From: UBA1672 sp050633285
Lineage (GTDB): Bacteria; Pseudomonadota; Alphaproteobacteria; Micavibrionales; Micavibrionaceae
Length of the DNA stretch: 64,000 bases
Direction of reading: 5' to 3'
NCBI GenBank assembly: GCA_050633285.1
Contig: JBOEGG010000001.1
Span: 124,001 to 188,000, forward strand
Of this stretch, positions 54,885 through 63,617 are shown one piece after another (positions within the stretch are counted from its first letter, which is position 1; each line of letters opens with the position of its first letter). Made by a program: the position numbers and the translations under genes. A model generated the notes under the pieces. That model had not been told where the DNA came from. It saw only the letters and a program-made list of their open reading frames with translations, and did not search any database.

Positions 54885-56005
54885 ACGTCAAGTGCTTGTA
54901 TCAAAGCTTGCTGTTTAAAACTCTCCAAAATGCGTGTGGAAACATTATCCAATTTTTGAGCAGCTTCCACCACAGTCTCAATAATTTTCTTTGCCTCATC
55001 CTCTGACATATCCGTTTTCAACTCTATATAATCAGGGTTTGTTTTAATACGCGCATAATAATGGATAAGTTCACTCGGCAAACGCGTACCCAAAAGTTCA
55101 AGCTTATGCGTATTTCCATCAAAAATAACACGACTTAAACCTGGCTGCTTCTGAATAACTTCTCCACCACTCTTATATTTTGGTATACGTCCATCTTCGT
55201 CAAAATCTTTGAGCGTTTCCTCATAAACCATCAAGTATGCTTCAATTTTTGTTTTATTTTCCTGAATCTCAGAATTAATCATAGAAGCAACAATATGCTT
55301 CTCTTTATCCTTTAAGCTGCGCTCTTTCGTTGCTAGATCAAGCGCTTGATTTTGAACATCAACAACACGACCAAACCCGCGCATTATATAAAAGCTCAAA
55401 ATTGCTAAACCCAAAACAGCGACGATAATCAAAAAAGATGCGCCAATCAGGAAATTTCTGCTCTGCGTATCACCGCGAGAAATAGAATCCGCACCCTCGG
55501 CCCATACACCATGCTCATTTTCCTGCGCAATTTTCTCCGCGGTCAAATACGGTGCCTCGTAAATAGATCCATAAATAGCCGCACGATCTGCACTCGCATA
55601 GCCCTGCTGTAATAAATACAAACTTAAATCTTCTTCACGCTCATTAATACATTGCGCTTCTATATTATCGTCACGAAACCCTTTAATCGTACAAACAACC
55701 TCTTTAGCTGCAATTTTTCTCTCTAATGCAGATCGCACTTTTAAACTAAAAATTTTAATTCCGTCATCGACCTCTTCTATGCCCCATAAAACAATTCGAT
55801 CATCTCCGGAAATCAAGTTTGTCTGACCAACAACACGCACGTCCAACGCAATATCATCTCCAACAGAATATTTTTGTTGCTGAACAGGAATAGCAGGCTC
55901 TTGCAAAGAAACATCAATTTCCTGCGCGTATAAACCAGATGAAAATAAACAAATGGAAAGCCCTACAAAACTACTCAAAATATATTTTGATATATTTCTA
56001 ATCAT
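54881..56005 (-). CDS. Exported SNase-like domain fused to membrane coiled coil
   Basis: A 374-residue protein. A signal peptide (ending near LYAQEID) is followed by a region resembling the thermonuclease/SNase fold (about residues 30-170): IVLWGIEEVDDG, FSLKVRSALERKIAAKEVV, SLYLLQQGYASADR and AEKIAQENEHGVW. The residues matched here are the fold pattern; I cannot show the catalytic Arg/Glu/Arg triad with confidence, so it may be inactive. One membrane helix (about 190-212) leads to a coiled-coil and helical C-terminal part of about 160 residues. ATG 56005 is preferred for its AGAAG; ATG 56017 and a longer frame lack a site. Function unknown. Confidence 0.72.
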   Translation of the reverse strand: MIRNISKYILSSFVGLSICLFSSGLYAQEIDVSLQEPAIPVQQQKYSVGDDIALDVRVVGQTNLISGDDRIVLWGIEEVDDGIKIFSLKVRSALERKIAAKEVVCTIKGFRDDNIEAQCINEREEDLSLYLLQQGYASADRAAIYGSIYEAPYLTAEKIAQENEHGVWAEGADSISRGDTQSRNFLIGASFLIIVAVLGLAILSFYIMRGFGRVVDVQNQALDLATKERSLKDKEKHIVASMINSEIQENKTKIEAYLMVYEETLKDFDEDGRIPKYKSGGEVIQKQPGLSRVIFDGNTHKLELLGTRLPSELIHYYARIKTNPDYIELKTDMSEDEAKKIIETVVEAAQKLDNVSTRILESFKQQALIQALDV

Positions 56006-56171
56006 CACACTTCTCATAATAAAATATAGTAAAGCATCAAACACAATATGAATATAGCATATCACGCTAAATTGATGCCTTATTCTATAAAAACCTAACA
56101 AAATTAATATAAATATAAAAATCTATACTTTTTTGTATTCATCTTTGCGCAGAAACAAGTATTATCACTAA

Positions 56172-56690
56172 ATGCGCGTTGAATATAAAGAACTGATGGA
56201 AAAGCTGGGTGTCGGACATGAACTGTCCGCATATGAAACACGCCCATGGTTTCACTACGACGCCGAAGAAGGTATAACATGCAGCGCAGAAGTACGCGTA
56301 GGCCCCGGATCTGTAGATGTTGAAGCAGAAATACAATTCCTGCATGACGAAGAAGATGGACGTTATAGCGACGACGCGAGCTATGGCGGCCCGGAACAAA
56401 TTCTGCTGATGCGCTTTATTCCATCAAAAGAGCAAATATGGGCAGAAACTTTTATGACAATAAAAGAAGAAGATTACGCCAATAAAATCCATAACTGGGG
56501 CGAAAGAGGCTGTGAATTTTTCTGTGCATGCATTGGTGCTCTACAAATGGGTGAATTACCCGATATCGATGCACTTATAGAAAGCGAACTCACCGACAAA
56601 ACAAGAGGCGGACGAGGTCGTCGCGGACGCGTTGGTAAAAAAGGGTTCAAAGTTGAACAAAAAGGGATGACGATGGGCGTAAAACCCTAA
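56172..56690 (+). CDS. Hypothetical protein next to the Ter genes
   Basis: A 172-residue acidic protein with a basic C-terminus (GGRGRRGRVGKKGFK) that could bind nucleic acid. No signal peptide, no membrane helix, no recognised domain. It has a conserved-looking AEVRVGPGSVDVEAEIQFL beta region and two cysteines close together (GCEFFCACIG). The stop overlaps the convergent TerD-like gene stop by 4 bases. Its close placement beside the Ter group hints at a shared role but this is only contextual. Confidence 0.68.
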   Translation: MRVEYKELMEKLGVGHELSAYETRPWFHYDAEEGITCSAEVRVGPGSVDVEAEIQFLHDEEDGRYSDDASYGGPEQILLMRFIPSKEQIWAETFMTIKEEDYANKIHNWGERGCEFFCACIGALQMGELPDIDALIESELTDKTRGGRGRRGRVGKKGFKVEQKGMTMGVKP

Positions 56691-57325
56691 CCGCCATGAA
56701 CGATAATATCGTAATTCGTTGCAATCTTCGCCAAACCACCCTCAACAAACTCACCAAGAGCTTCAAAATGCCATTTTGGCCCTTCACGATTTAAAGATGC
56801 AACAAGCATCCCCGTTTCCTTACTACCAACAACCTCAGGAGTAAGATCATAGCGCGCAAGCTCCTGAGAGTTCGAAGCATTTAAAATACGGATATACGAA
56901 TTACGCAAACCGGCTAATGTTTGTTCTTTCTCTTCACCGCGATAAATCGAAAGGACAAAAATAACTTTTGTCGCCTCAAAAGGAATACCATTTAGATTGA
57001 TAGAAACACTCTCATCATCACCATCTCCCGCTCCCGTACGGCTATCACCATTGTGAACAACACTCTCATCGCGATCCTGAAGGTTATTATAAAAGATAAA
57101 ATCCTCATCAAAACGCGTAACATTGTCCTTATTTAATAGGAAACAACTCAAATCCAAATCAAGCGTATCTGCATCAAAAGCATTCAGATCCCACCCCATA
57201 GAAACAACAACATTGGACATAGTTGGATCAAGAGAAGACAAGTTAACATCCTGCCCCTTGGTAATTCTGTTATCAGAAACCTCAACTTCTACATTTTCTA
57301 AGGAGGTATCAAAAATATCAACCAT
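56687..57325 (-). CDS. TerD family protein
   Basis: A 212-residue TerD-domain protein. Typical pieces are the N-terminal KGQDVNLSSLDPTMSNVVVS, VSMGWDLNAF, DLDLSCFLLN, DFIFYNNLQ, GAGDGDDESVSINLNGIP and KVIFVLSIYRG. TerD proteins bind calcium through the Asp-rich loops and are associated with tellurite and envelope stress resistance. It is divided from the TerA-like gene by a Na/Ca exchanger gene on the same strand, which fits a calcium-linked function. Confidence 0.93.
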   Translation of the reverse strand: MVDIFDTSLENVEVEVSDNRITKGQDVNLSSLDPTMSNVVVSMGWDLNAFDADTLDLDLSCFLLNKDNVTRFDEDFIFYNNLQDRDESVVHNGDSRTGAGDGDDESVSINLNGIPFEATKVIFVLSIYRGEEKEQTLAGLRNSYIRILNASNSQELARYDLTPEVVGSKETGMLVASLNREGPKWHFEALGEFVEGGLAKIATNYDIIVHGG

Positions 57326-57354
57326 GTACGTACCCTATCCGGTTTTTAAAATTA

Positions 57355-58347
57355 CTATCCAACATTCGACATATAAATATATGCATTATACGCAACATAT
57401 GACGAGAAAAACAAACACCCTGTTAACCTGTTTATACGTCCAAAGAGTAACAAAACAAGCGTAAAGATAATACTAACAGCAAGCGTAATCCACACATCAA
57501 AGCTCGCAAGCTGTGGTGCAAAACTACCATCGGCAATAGGCTTAATCATAGACGTACAGCCTAAAATCATCAAAATATTAAATACATTCGAGCCAATAAC
57601 ATTACCGATCACCATATCGGTTTGCCCCTTACGTACGGCAATAATACTGGTTGAAAGCTCTGGCAAAGACGTTCCGAATGCAATCACAGTCAAACCAATG
57701 ACATCCTCAGGCACACCAATAAGGCCGGCACTAACCTTTGCACCCCGAACCAAAAACTCTGCACCAACAGCAATACAAATCAACCCCAGAAGAAGTGTTC
57801 CATAGGCCATGAGCTCATTTTGAAAAACAGACTCCATCTCATCTATCTCACCCGCCTCAAACTCATCTGCTTTCGTCGTTTTATATTGTAAGAACACATA
57901 AGACAGAAGAATAGCAATCATAAGAAAGCCGATCCCCTGTGAGATTTCGCCATAATGCAACAAACCCGCAAGAAAAACAGTCGCCACAATCATAAAACCA
58001 AGATCACGAACCAAAAGCTTGGTCACATTCGTTCGCAACGTCACAAGAAGAGCAGAAAAACCCAACACCATAAAAACATTGGCAATATTAGAACCAAGGA
58101 CATTACCAAGGGCAATACCGGGGGAACCTTGTAAATTCGCATAAACAGAAACAATCAACTCCGGCAAAGAGGTTCCGAATGCAATAATCGTAAAACCAAC
58201 CACCATCGGTGAAATACCATAACGCCGCGCAATAAATACAGCCGCATCAACAGCCCAATTACCACCTTTTATCAACATTATAATGCCTAAGAACAAGGCA
58301 CCAAGAGAGAGTATCGTCGCATCCTGAAATGAAAGTGCTGTCGTCAT
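57355..58347 (-). CDS. Calcium/sodium antiporter (CaCA family, YrbG-like)
   Basis: A 330-residue membrane exchanger with about ten helices in two inverted halves. The alpha-1 repeat is IIAFGTSLPELIVSVYANLQ plus LGNVLGSNIANVFMVLG, the alpha-2 repeat is VIAFGTSLPELSTSIIAV plus IGNVIGSNVFNILMILG; both contain the Glu and Asn that bind the exchanged cations. The loop with DEFEAGEIDEMESVF is cytoplasmic. It lies 15 bp after the TerA-like gene and 29 bp before the TerD gene, so they probably form one operon. Confidence 0.94.
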   Translation of the reverse strand: MTTALSFQDATILSLGALFLGIIMLIKGGNWAVDAAVFIARRYGISPMVVGFTIIAFGTSLPELIVSVYANLQGSPGIALGNVLGSNIANVFMVLGFSALLVTLRTNVTKLLVRDLGFMIVATVFLAGLLHYGEISQGIGFLMIAILLSYVFLQYKTTKADEFEAGEIDEMESVFQNELMAYGTLLLGLICIAVGAEFLVRGAKVSAGLIGVPEDVIGLTVIAFGTSLPELSTSIIAVRKGQTDMVIGNVIGSNVFNILMILGCTSMIKPIADGSFAPQLASFDVWITLAVSIIFTLVLLLFGRINRLTGCLFFSSYVAYNAYIYMSNVG

Positions 58348-58362
58348 AAGTGTACTCTAACC

Positions 58363-59115
58363 CTAAGCAGGCCCCTTTTGTCCGTCTTTCCATTCAAGAC
58401 CATACCCAAACGCGCGGTCCATCTCTTCATGCCCCGGGAAATATTCCGTTCTATTCGTCAACTTAATACCACCACGGATATTTTCAAGCTCACCAACTGC
58501 ACATAAACATAACTGATCGTCATGCGCCGCCAAAGTAACATAAAGGTCATTTTCACCCGGCACATCGATTACAAGTTGCGGCCTAATTTCTGACCATGTT
58601 GGCGCACCCTTATAGATATAAATATAAATAAGCATACGTTTGACTTCAGACCATTTACGACCATTCACAAGAATATACTCATCATGCCCTTCCGCATCAC
58701 CGGTACGTTCATCTCCCGATAATTCCATAAACGGAGCATGATTAAAATCACCAAATTTTTCACCAAAAGCCTGAACAGAACCACGCGTACCATCCTTAAG
58801 CTCATACAAACAGCCCAAGTCCAGATCAACACCTACTTTACGTACTTTCTTGAAAAAGCGTCCCAAAAAGCCGGATTCCTCAACACGGATATTATCCCAT
58901 GCCACACCAACCAACATAGATTCAAAACCATCTTTCCCTGGGGAAATGGCAATACTCTGCCCCGGATCACCCAAAAACTCACAATTTTCAGGATGATCAC
59001 TGGCAACACGATAGCCTGCTGCACCAAGGGACGCTCCATGACCTGAAAAATCAACAATGCTCTCTGATGCTTGTGCCAGAGATTCAACCGAACTTTTAGC
59101 CTTAGTCTTTGCCAT
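58363..59115 (-). CDS. TerA-like tellurium resistance family protein
   Basis: A 250-residue TerD-superfamily protein with the TerA-like pattern: GKDGFESMLVGVAWDN, VGVDLDLGCLYELKDG, FMELSGDERTGDAEGHDEY, VNGRKWSEVKRMLIYIYIY and LYVTLAAHDDQLCLCAVG. The Asp-rich loops suggest calcium binding. ATG 59115 follows a GGGGGT ribosome binding site; a TTG at 59136 would add 7 residues. First gene of the probable TerA-antiporter-TerD operon. Confidence 0.88.
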   Translation of the reverse strand: MAKTKAKSSVESLAQASESIVDFSGHGASLGAAGYRVASDHPENCEFLGDPGQSIAISPGKDGFESMLVGVAWDNIRVEESGFLGRFFKKVRKVGVDLDLGCLYELKDGTRGSVQAFGEKFGDFNHAPFMELSGDERTGDAEGHDEYILVNGRKWSEVKRMLIYIYIYKGAPTWSEIRPQLVIDVPGENDLYVTLAAHDDQLCLCAVGELENIRGGIKLTNRTEYFPGHEEMDRAFGYGLEWKDGQKGPA

Positions 59116-59363
59116 TCTTTTACCCCCCAAATGCAAGGCGAAACATAGAAATATACACTATCACCCCCCCGATCAGAAATAAAGACAAGAACAAATTATA
59201 ATATTCACTCAAACACAAATAAAATAAGCCACTAGGCAGATATTACGGAAAATACTACCTAGCAAGCCCGCCACCTATCAGAAAACAGCGGTTTACCTAG
59301 AAAAAAAACGGCATTCATTTTGCATAATCATAAATATAGGGCATTTGAGTAAGGAGACCGCTT

Positions 59364-60587
59364 ATGACAACATTATCGCTAAAACAGCTTACACTTCATT
59401 CACTTTTAACACTTGCAATATGCACACCCACCCTTGTGCACGCTGCTAAAAGAGTAACATCATCAACACTCCCTACAGGCGAAAATGTGATCGCCGGAAC
59501 GATAGAATCTTTTAACCGATCCACACCCAAGAACTTAACAATTACACAATCAAGTGACCGCGCCATTATAGAGTGGAACGCCTTCGATATTGGTAAAAAA
59601 GCAACAGTAAATTTTATCCAGCCCTCACAAAATGCATGGACAGTAAACCGCGTTGTATCACCAGGCACAGATCCAACAAAGATTTTGGGGAAACTCAATG
59701 CAAACGGCCAAGTCATGGTCCTTGATCCAAATGGTGTTATTTTCGGTAATCGTTCCAGAATAGATGTTAACGGCATTATTGTATCAACAGGCGACATTGC
59801 TGATCAAGATTTTATGAAAGGTACAGCATTAATTGCATTTACCAAAGGTACAGGCGCAAAAGGAATTCGCTCACGCATCGACCTTGCGGGGAAAATCACC
59901 GTCGGAAATAGCGGGATAGCGGCCTTTGTCGCACCTTGGGTACGTAACCGCGGAACAATCACCGCTAATCTAGGTAAAATAACATTAGCTGCCGCAGAAA
60001 ACTTCACTGTTGATTTATATGGTGACAAACTTGTTGAACTAGACACAGGTGTCACAACGAAAAACGCAAATATCAATAACCGTGGAACGCTCAATGCAAA
60101 TGGTGGGACAATAGAACTAAGCATTGGACAGGCAGAACATATCGTAAGCAGCGTTATAAACATGACAGGTGTTATAAACGCCGCAAATATCGAAAATAAG
60201 AATGGAAAGATTATCCTTTCAAACCCCAACACACCCGATAAAAGACAACGCCGTAATATTATACGCATTTCTAAAAACAAAAAAACATCATTAAATGCAG
60301 ATCAAATATATATTGATGGCACAACAGATAGTCGCAAAAACCGCTATGCTCAAAAACAGGATGTCACAAACCTAGTGGAAGGAAATCCCTACCCTGAAAA
60401 AACGACAACACTCGTAAACAACACCACACCTGAGATTAAAAATATCGATCCGACCCATAGAACAAAGCAAATCACAAAACACTATAATCAAGCGATAAAA
60501 ACGCATGATCTGGATATCACAATCACACAATATCCAAGAATTGCCTCATTGAACAACATCACCCCTCACGCCGCTTACAACGAGTAA
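59364..60587 (+). CDS. Exported protein with TPS (haemagglutinin N-terminal) domain
   Basis: A 407-residue secreted protein. A signal peptide (residues 1-28, ending near VHAAK) is followed by the filamentous haemagglutinin activity domain: LTITQSSDRAIIEWNAFDIG, NFIQPSQNAWTVNRV and LDPNGVIFGNRSRIDVNG. The domain is normally recognised by a TpsB outer-membrane transporter, and full TpsA effectors are thousands of residues long. This one ends soon after the TPS domain, with a basic tail. No TpsB is in the window. A TAAGGAG precedes ATG 59364. The 248 bp upstream contain only a poly-C stretch (59163-59169). Confidence 0.85.
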   Translation: MTTLSLKQLTLHSLLTLAICTPTLVHAAKRVTSSTLPTGENVIAGTIESFNRSTPKNLTITQSSDRAIIEWNAFDIGKKATVNFIQPSQNAWTVNRVVSPGTDPTKILGKLNANGQVMVLDPNGVIFGNRSRIDVNGIIVSTGDIADQDFMKGTALIAFTKGTGAKGIRSRIDLAGKITVGNSGIAAFVAPWVRNRGTITANLGKITLAAAENFTVDLYGDKLVELDTGVTTKNANINNRGTLNANGGTIELSIGQAEHIVSSVINMTGVINAANIENKNGKIILSNPNTPDKRQRRNIIRISKNKKTSLNADQIYIDGTTDSRKNRYAQKQDVTNLVEGNPYPEKTTTLVNNTTPEIKNIDPTHRTKQITKHYNQAIKTHDLDITITQYPRIASLNNITPHAAYNE

Positions 60588-60602
60588 TCACTCAAGCAAC
60601 TC

Positions 60603-60645
60603 GCTACCGGAATATCCCTTACCATATTTCGGTAGCACTTTTTTT
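60603..60645 (+). terminator. Rho-independent terminator
   Basis: A thirteen-base-pair stem (GCTACCGGAATAT with ATATTTCGGTAGC, one G-U) and 8-base loop, followed by seven T residues, 15 bp after the TPS-protein stop. Confidence 0.92.
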
Positions 60646-62698
60646 AAGCAGCCTTAGAAGACTCAGTGCTTTTTGAAACATTATTCACTTCATTAATAAA
60701 ACTCTGAATTAATTGCCCATACTCCTGCGAAGCACCTTCAAGTTGTTCAATCAAATCCTGCGTAGCCTCCGTAGTAAGACCATCAGGGCTTTGAACATTT
60801 TCTATCTTCTGCAACATATCGGCAAGTTTTTGAATATCCTGTGAAAAACAAGAAATTTTCTGCAAAATATTCCCGCCCGATTGCTGTTGCACCTCAATAA
60901 CTCCAGACACAGATATAACAGCCTCATCAATTTTTGAAATACTGCCAATAACATGACGCATCGCCTTCACAGAATCTCGCGTTGTGTTTTGAATATCCTG
61001 AATGCGGGTATTAATTTCTTCTGTTTTACTGCCTGTTTCTGTTGCCAGATTTTTAACTTCATCCGCAACAACAGCAAACCCTTTACCCGCCTCACCAGCG
61101 CGCGCTGCTTCAATTGTTGCATTCAACGCCAATAAATTCGTTTGTTCCGCAATCGCCTGAATAGCATCAACGACCTCACCAATATTAGAAACCAACTCAT
61201 TCAACGTTTCAACTGTTGCACTCGCACTCTTCGCCTTATCCGCCATGTCATGAGACTTCATACGAATATCACCAACTTGCCCGGATATTTCATCAATCCC
61301 CCCTGACAAATCTGAAACACAATCACGTGTCGAATTAATGCGAACACTTGTATCTTTAATAAGGGTCTGCGCGTCATCCTTTACCTGTACGAAATGATCT
61401 GGTGACTTAGAAACCTCACCAACTTGCCTTTTCAACGGGGCAAACATACCAAATAATGTTTCTTTAGCGCTCTTAAGGCGAAAATCATACTGACGTACAA
61501 TACGTACAATATCGTCTGTAGTTTCTGTATCCTTCACAACCACATCCCTGTATACCGCAGGTTTTATTATCTTACTCTCTTTCTCCTCCGCAGATAGACG
61601 GCGCTGTAAAGAAGAACAAAGACCCCTTATAACTTTAAAAGAAGCCGAGATACGTACAGATACGAATAAAAGAAAACCTATGTAAACAACGGCAAAAACA
61701 ACCCCAATATGTACAAACATCTCTTGCCCACCTATAGTGGATACTCTCTCCAACTTCCCAAAATGCATATCAATATCCACAACAAGAACCGCCTCAATTT
61801 TACGCAAAGCTTCACTCTTTTGATCCATAACCTGAACCCAGCGCAAAAACCGCGCACGATCATTATCCTGAGATTGGCGCACCGACATTTTGCGTAGCTC
61901 TGAAAGCTGAGCCGCAAAAGGCGCATCAACCATATATCTCTTAAACGCCGAAGATTGCGCCTCGGATGCATAACTTAAAAAAACATTCTCATACGTACGC
62001 TGCGCATTCAAAACACCAATAAACTTAACCTGAAGAGCCGAAGACCAATGATCTGCATAACCAAACGCTCCAAGTACATATTCAATACCAGACTTTTCTT
62101 TTGCTTGATTAAAATTAAGATAAGCAGATAAAAGACGTACACCTTTCGCATCATCCACAACAGATATAATATCCGGCGTTACGTTCATAAGTGCCGTATT
62201 CAAACCTGAATAAAATCCGACAACCTGACCATAAGGCGCAGTACGCTCAGAAACTTTCTCACGAACTTCTGCGATATTCTCAAAAGAACTAGCAGCACGC
62301 TTTGTAATACCCTCAAAAGATATGAAAGACGAATTTAAAGAATTAACCTCATCTGTAAATTGCGCATAAGCATTATCAGTCTTCGCATATTGGCGTGAAA
62401 GCAATTCCAAATCACCCTCATCTTGCCGGATCATCCAGACAACTGAAAACTTACGCTCTCGCTGCAATTCATGAATAAGGTCATTTGCCAAAATTGAAAG
62501 AGAGGCTAATGTCGCTTGCTCTTTTTGCGCGATAGCCTGTTCCTGCTGTGCAAAAATTCGTTCTTGCAGCACTTCATCTTGCTTCTGCGATAAAACATAC
62601 AGCCCCGCACAAAAAAACAGGACACTACAAACCGAAATTACAACCAGAAAAAGCAGCTTCCCCGAAACGGAAACACTGTTTGACAAGTCAGAGGACAT
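60644..62698 (-). CDS. Methyl-accepting chemotaxis-like protein with NIT-like sensor
   Basis: A 684-residue receptor. An N-terminal membrane helix (about 15-37) precedes a long periplasmic helical region with QRERKFSVVWMIRQ, resembling the nitrate/nitrite-sensing NIT domain, then a second membrane helix (about 320-340), a HAMP-like linker and a cytoplasmic signalling domain (about 450-640) with the conserved tip IAEQTNLLALNATIEAARAGE. ATG 62698 is chosen because GGGAG lies six bases upstream; longer frame starts lack this. No che genes are in the window, so it could serve a chemosensory pathway other than flagellar motility. Confidence 0.88.
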   Translation of the reverse strand: MSSDLSNSVSVSGKLLFLVVISVCSVLFFCAGLYVLSQKQDEVLQERIFAQQEQAIAQKEQATLASLSILANDLIHELQRERKFSVVWMIRQDEGDLELLSRQYAKTDNAYAQFTDEVNSLNSSFISFEGITKRAASSFENIAEVREKVSERTAPYGQVVGFYSGLNTALMNVTPDIISVVDDAKGVRLLSAYLNFNQAKEKSGIEYVLGAFGYADHWSSALQVKFIGVLNAQRTYENVFLSYASEAQSSAFKRYMVDAPFAAQLSELRKMSVRQSQDNDRARFLRWVQVMDQKSEALRKIEAVLVVDIDMHFGKLERVSTIGGQEMFVHIGVVFAVVYIGFLLFVSVRISASFKVIRGLCSSLQRRLSAEEKESKIIKPAVYRDVVVKDTETTDDIVRIVRQYDFRLKSAKETLFGMFAPLKRQVGEVSKSPDHFVQVKDDAQTLIKDTSVRINSTRDCVSDLSGGIDEISGQVGDIRMKSHDMADKAKSASATVETLNELVSNIGEVVDAIQAIAEQTNLLALNATIEAARAGEAGKGFAVVADEVKNLATETGSKTEEINTRIQDIQNTTRDSVKAMRHVIGSISKIDEAVISVSGVIEVQQQSGGNILQKISCFSQDIQKLADMLQKIENVQSPDGLTTEATQDLIEQLEGASQEYGQLIQSFINEVNNVSKSTESSKAA

Positions 62699-62788
62699 TA
62701 CGCTCTCCCACATACTCATAAAAACAGATTTCAAACTATAGAAATCAAAAAGAACACGCCTCACGAACGAAGGCACAACATTACTCTA

Positions 62789-63541
62789 TCATAGAGAAGG
62801 AGAAGGAAAAACCTTCTTTCGCAACATTATGAGGTATAACAGTACAAAATAGAACAAATATAACTCCTGCACTTCACTACCACGTTCAAAAACTAAAACA
62901 TCAAAAGCTTCGAGCTTATCCATAATCTTCAAAAATAGAAAAATGCCCGCTGTAACACTCAAACACACACTTGGGTATATAAGAGAGAAACGTTCCGGCA
63001 ATAAAGATGGGCTAAACTTCAATAATAACGGAATCAAAATCCCCCCTACTACAACGCCGATCTCTAATAATAACCGTGGCTTCTGATCTAGCCAAGATGA
63101 TGTATTATGAAGATTAGTCTCTTGTTGGTCATTGATATGCGACCAATATTCAGGCGTTGACCACTGCATAAAATGTTGCCCCCAGCTCACCTCTTCTGCC
63201 GCCACATAAAAACAACATAAAGAAGCGATAAAAAACCATACACAAAGCCATAGATTTTTTCGAACTTCCACGCGCATTAGCGTAGAAACAGCAACACAAA
63301 AAGCGAACAATAATACCAAAAACTGTAACAATTCATGCGGCCCGTTTTCAGAATGCATAACCGCAAGAACATCTTTGGAAAACATTATTTCAATGCAAAC
63401 CTGCAAACACAGCGCAACAATAGGAATCCATAACCAAAATATTTTATGCATAAGCACACCTACTAAAAACAAGGGGGAGAACAGCGCATCATAAAGATTT
63501 GCCACAAAATGCACAAGCCCCTTATATCCACCCATTTTCAT
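62789..63541 (-). CDS. Polytopic membrane protein with EEVSWGQ motif
   Basis: A 250-residue protein with about six to seven membrane helices and a large loop containing AAEEVSWGQHFMQW followed by ETNLHNTSSWLDQ. This Glu-Glu-x-Ser-Trp-Gly-Gln ... Asn-Leu-His-Asn signature recurs in many bacterial membrane proteins that, as far as I recall, remain uncharacterised; the conserved acidic and His residues in one loop suggest an enzyme. ATG 63541 (or 63535) is the first Met downstream of the divergent helicase start; a longer frame back to 63664 would overlap it. Confidence 0.7.
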   Translation of the reverse strand: MKMGGYKGLVHFVANLYDALFSPLFLVGVLMHKIFWLWIPIVALCLQVCIEIMFSKDVLAVMHSENGPHELLQFLVLLFAFCVAVSTLMRVEVRKNLWLCVWFFIASLCCFYVAAEEVSWGQHFMQWSTPEYWSHINDQQETNLHNTSSWLDQKPRLLLEIGVVVGGILIPLLLKFSPSLLPERFSLIYPSVCLSVTAGIFLFLKIMDKLEAFDVLVFERGSEVQELYLFYFVLLYLIMLRKKVFPSPSL

Positions 63542-63617
63542 ATGTTTGTTGTGTAATGCGCTCAAACACTGTACACCGCATGAAACGATAAAAATACGCG
63601 CTCTGAAAGAAAAGCAC

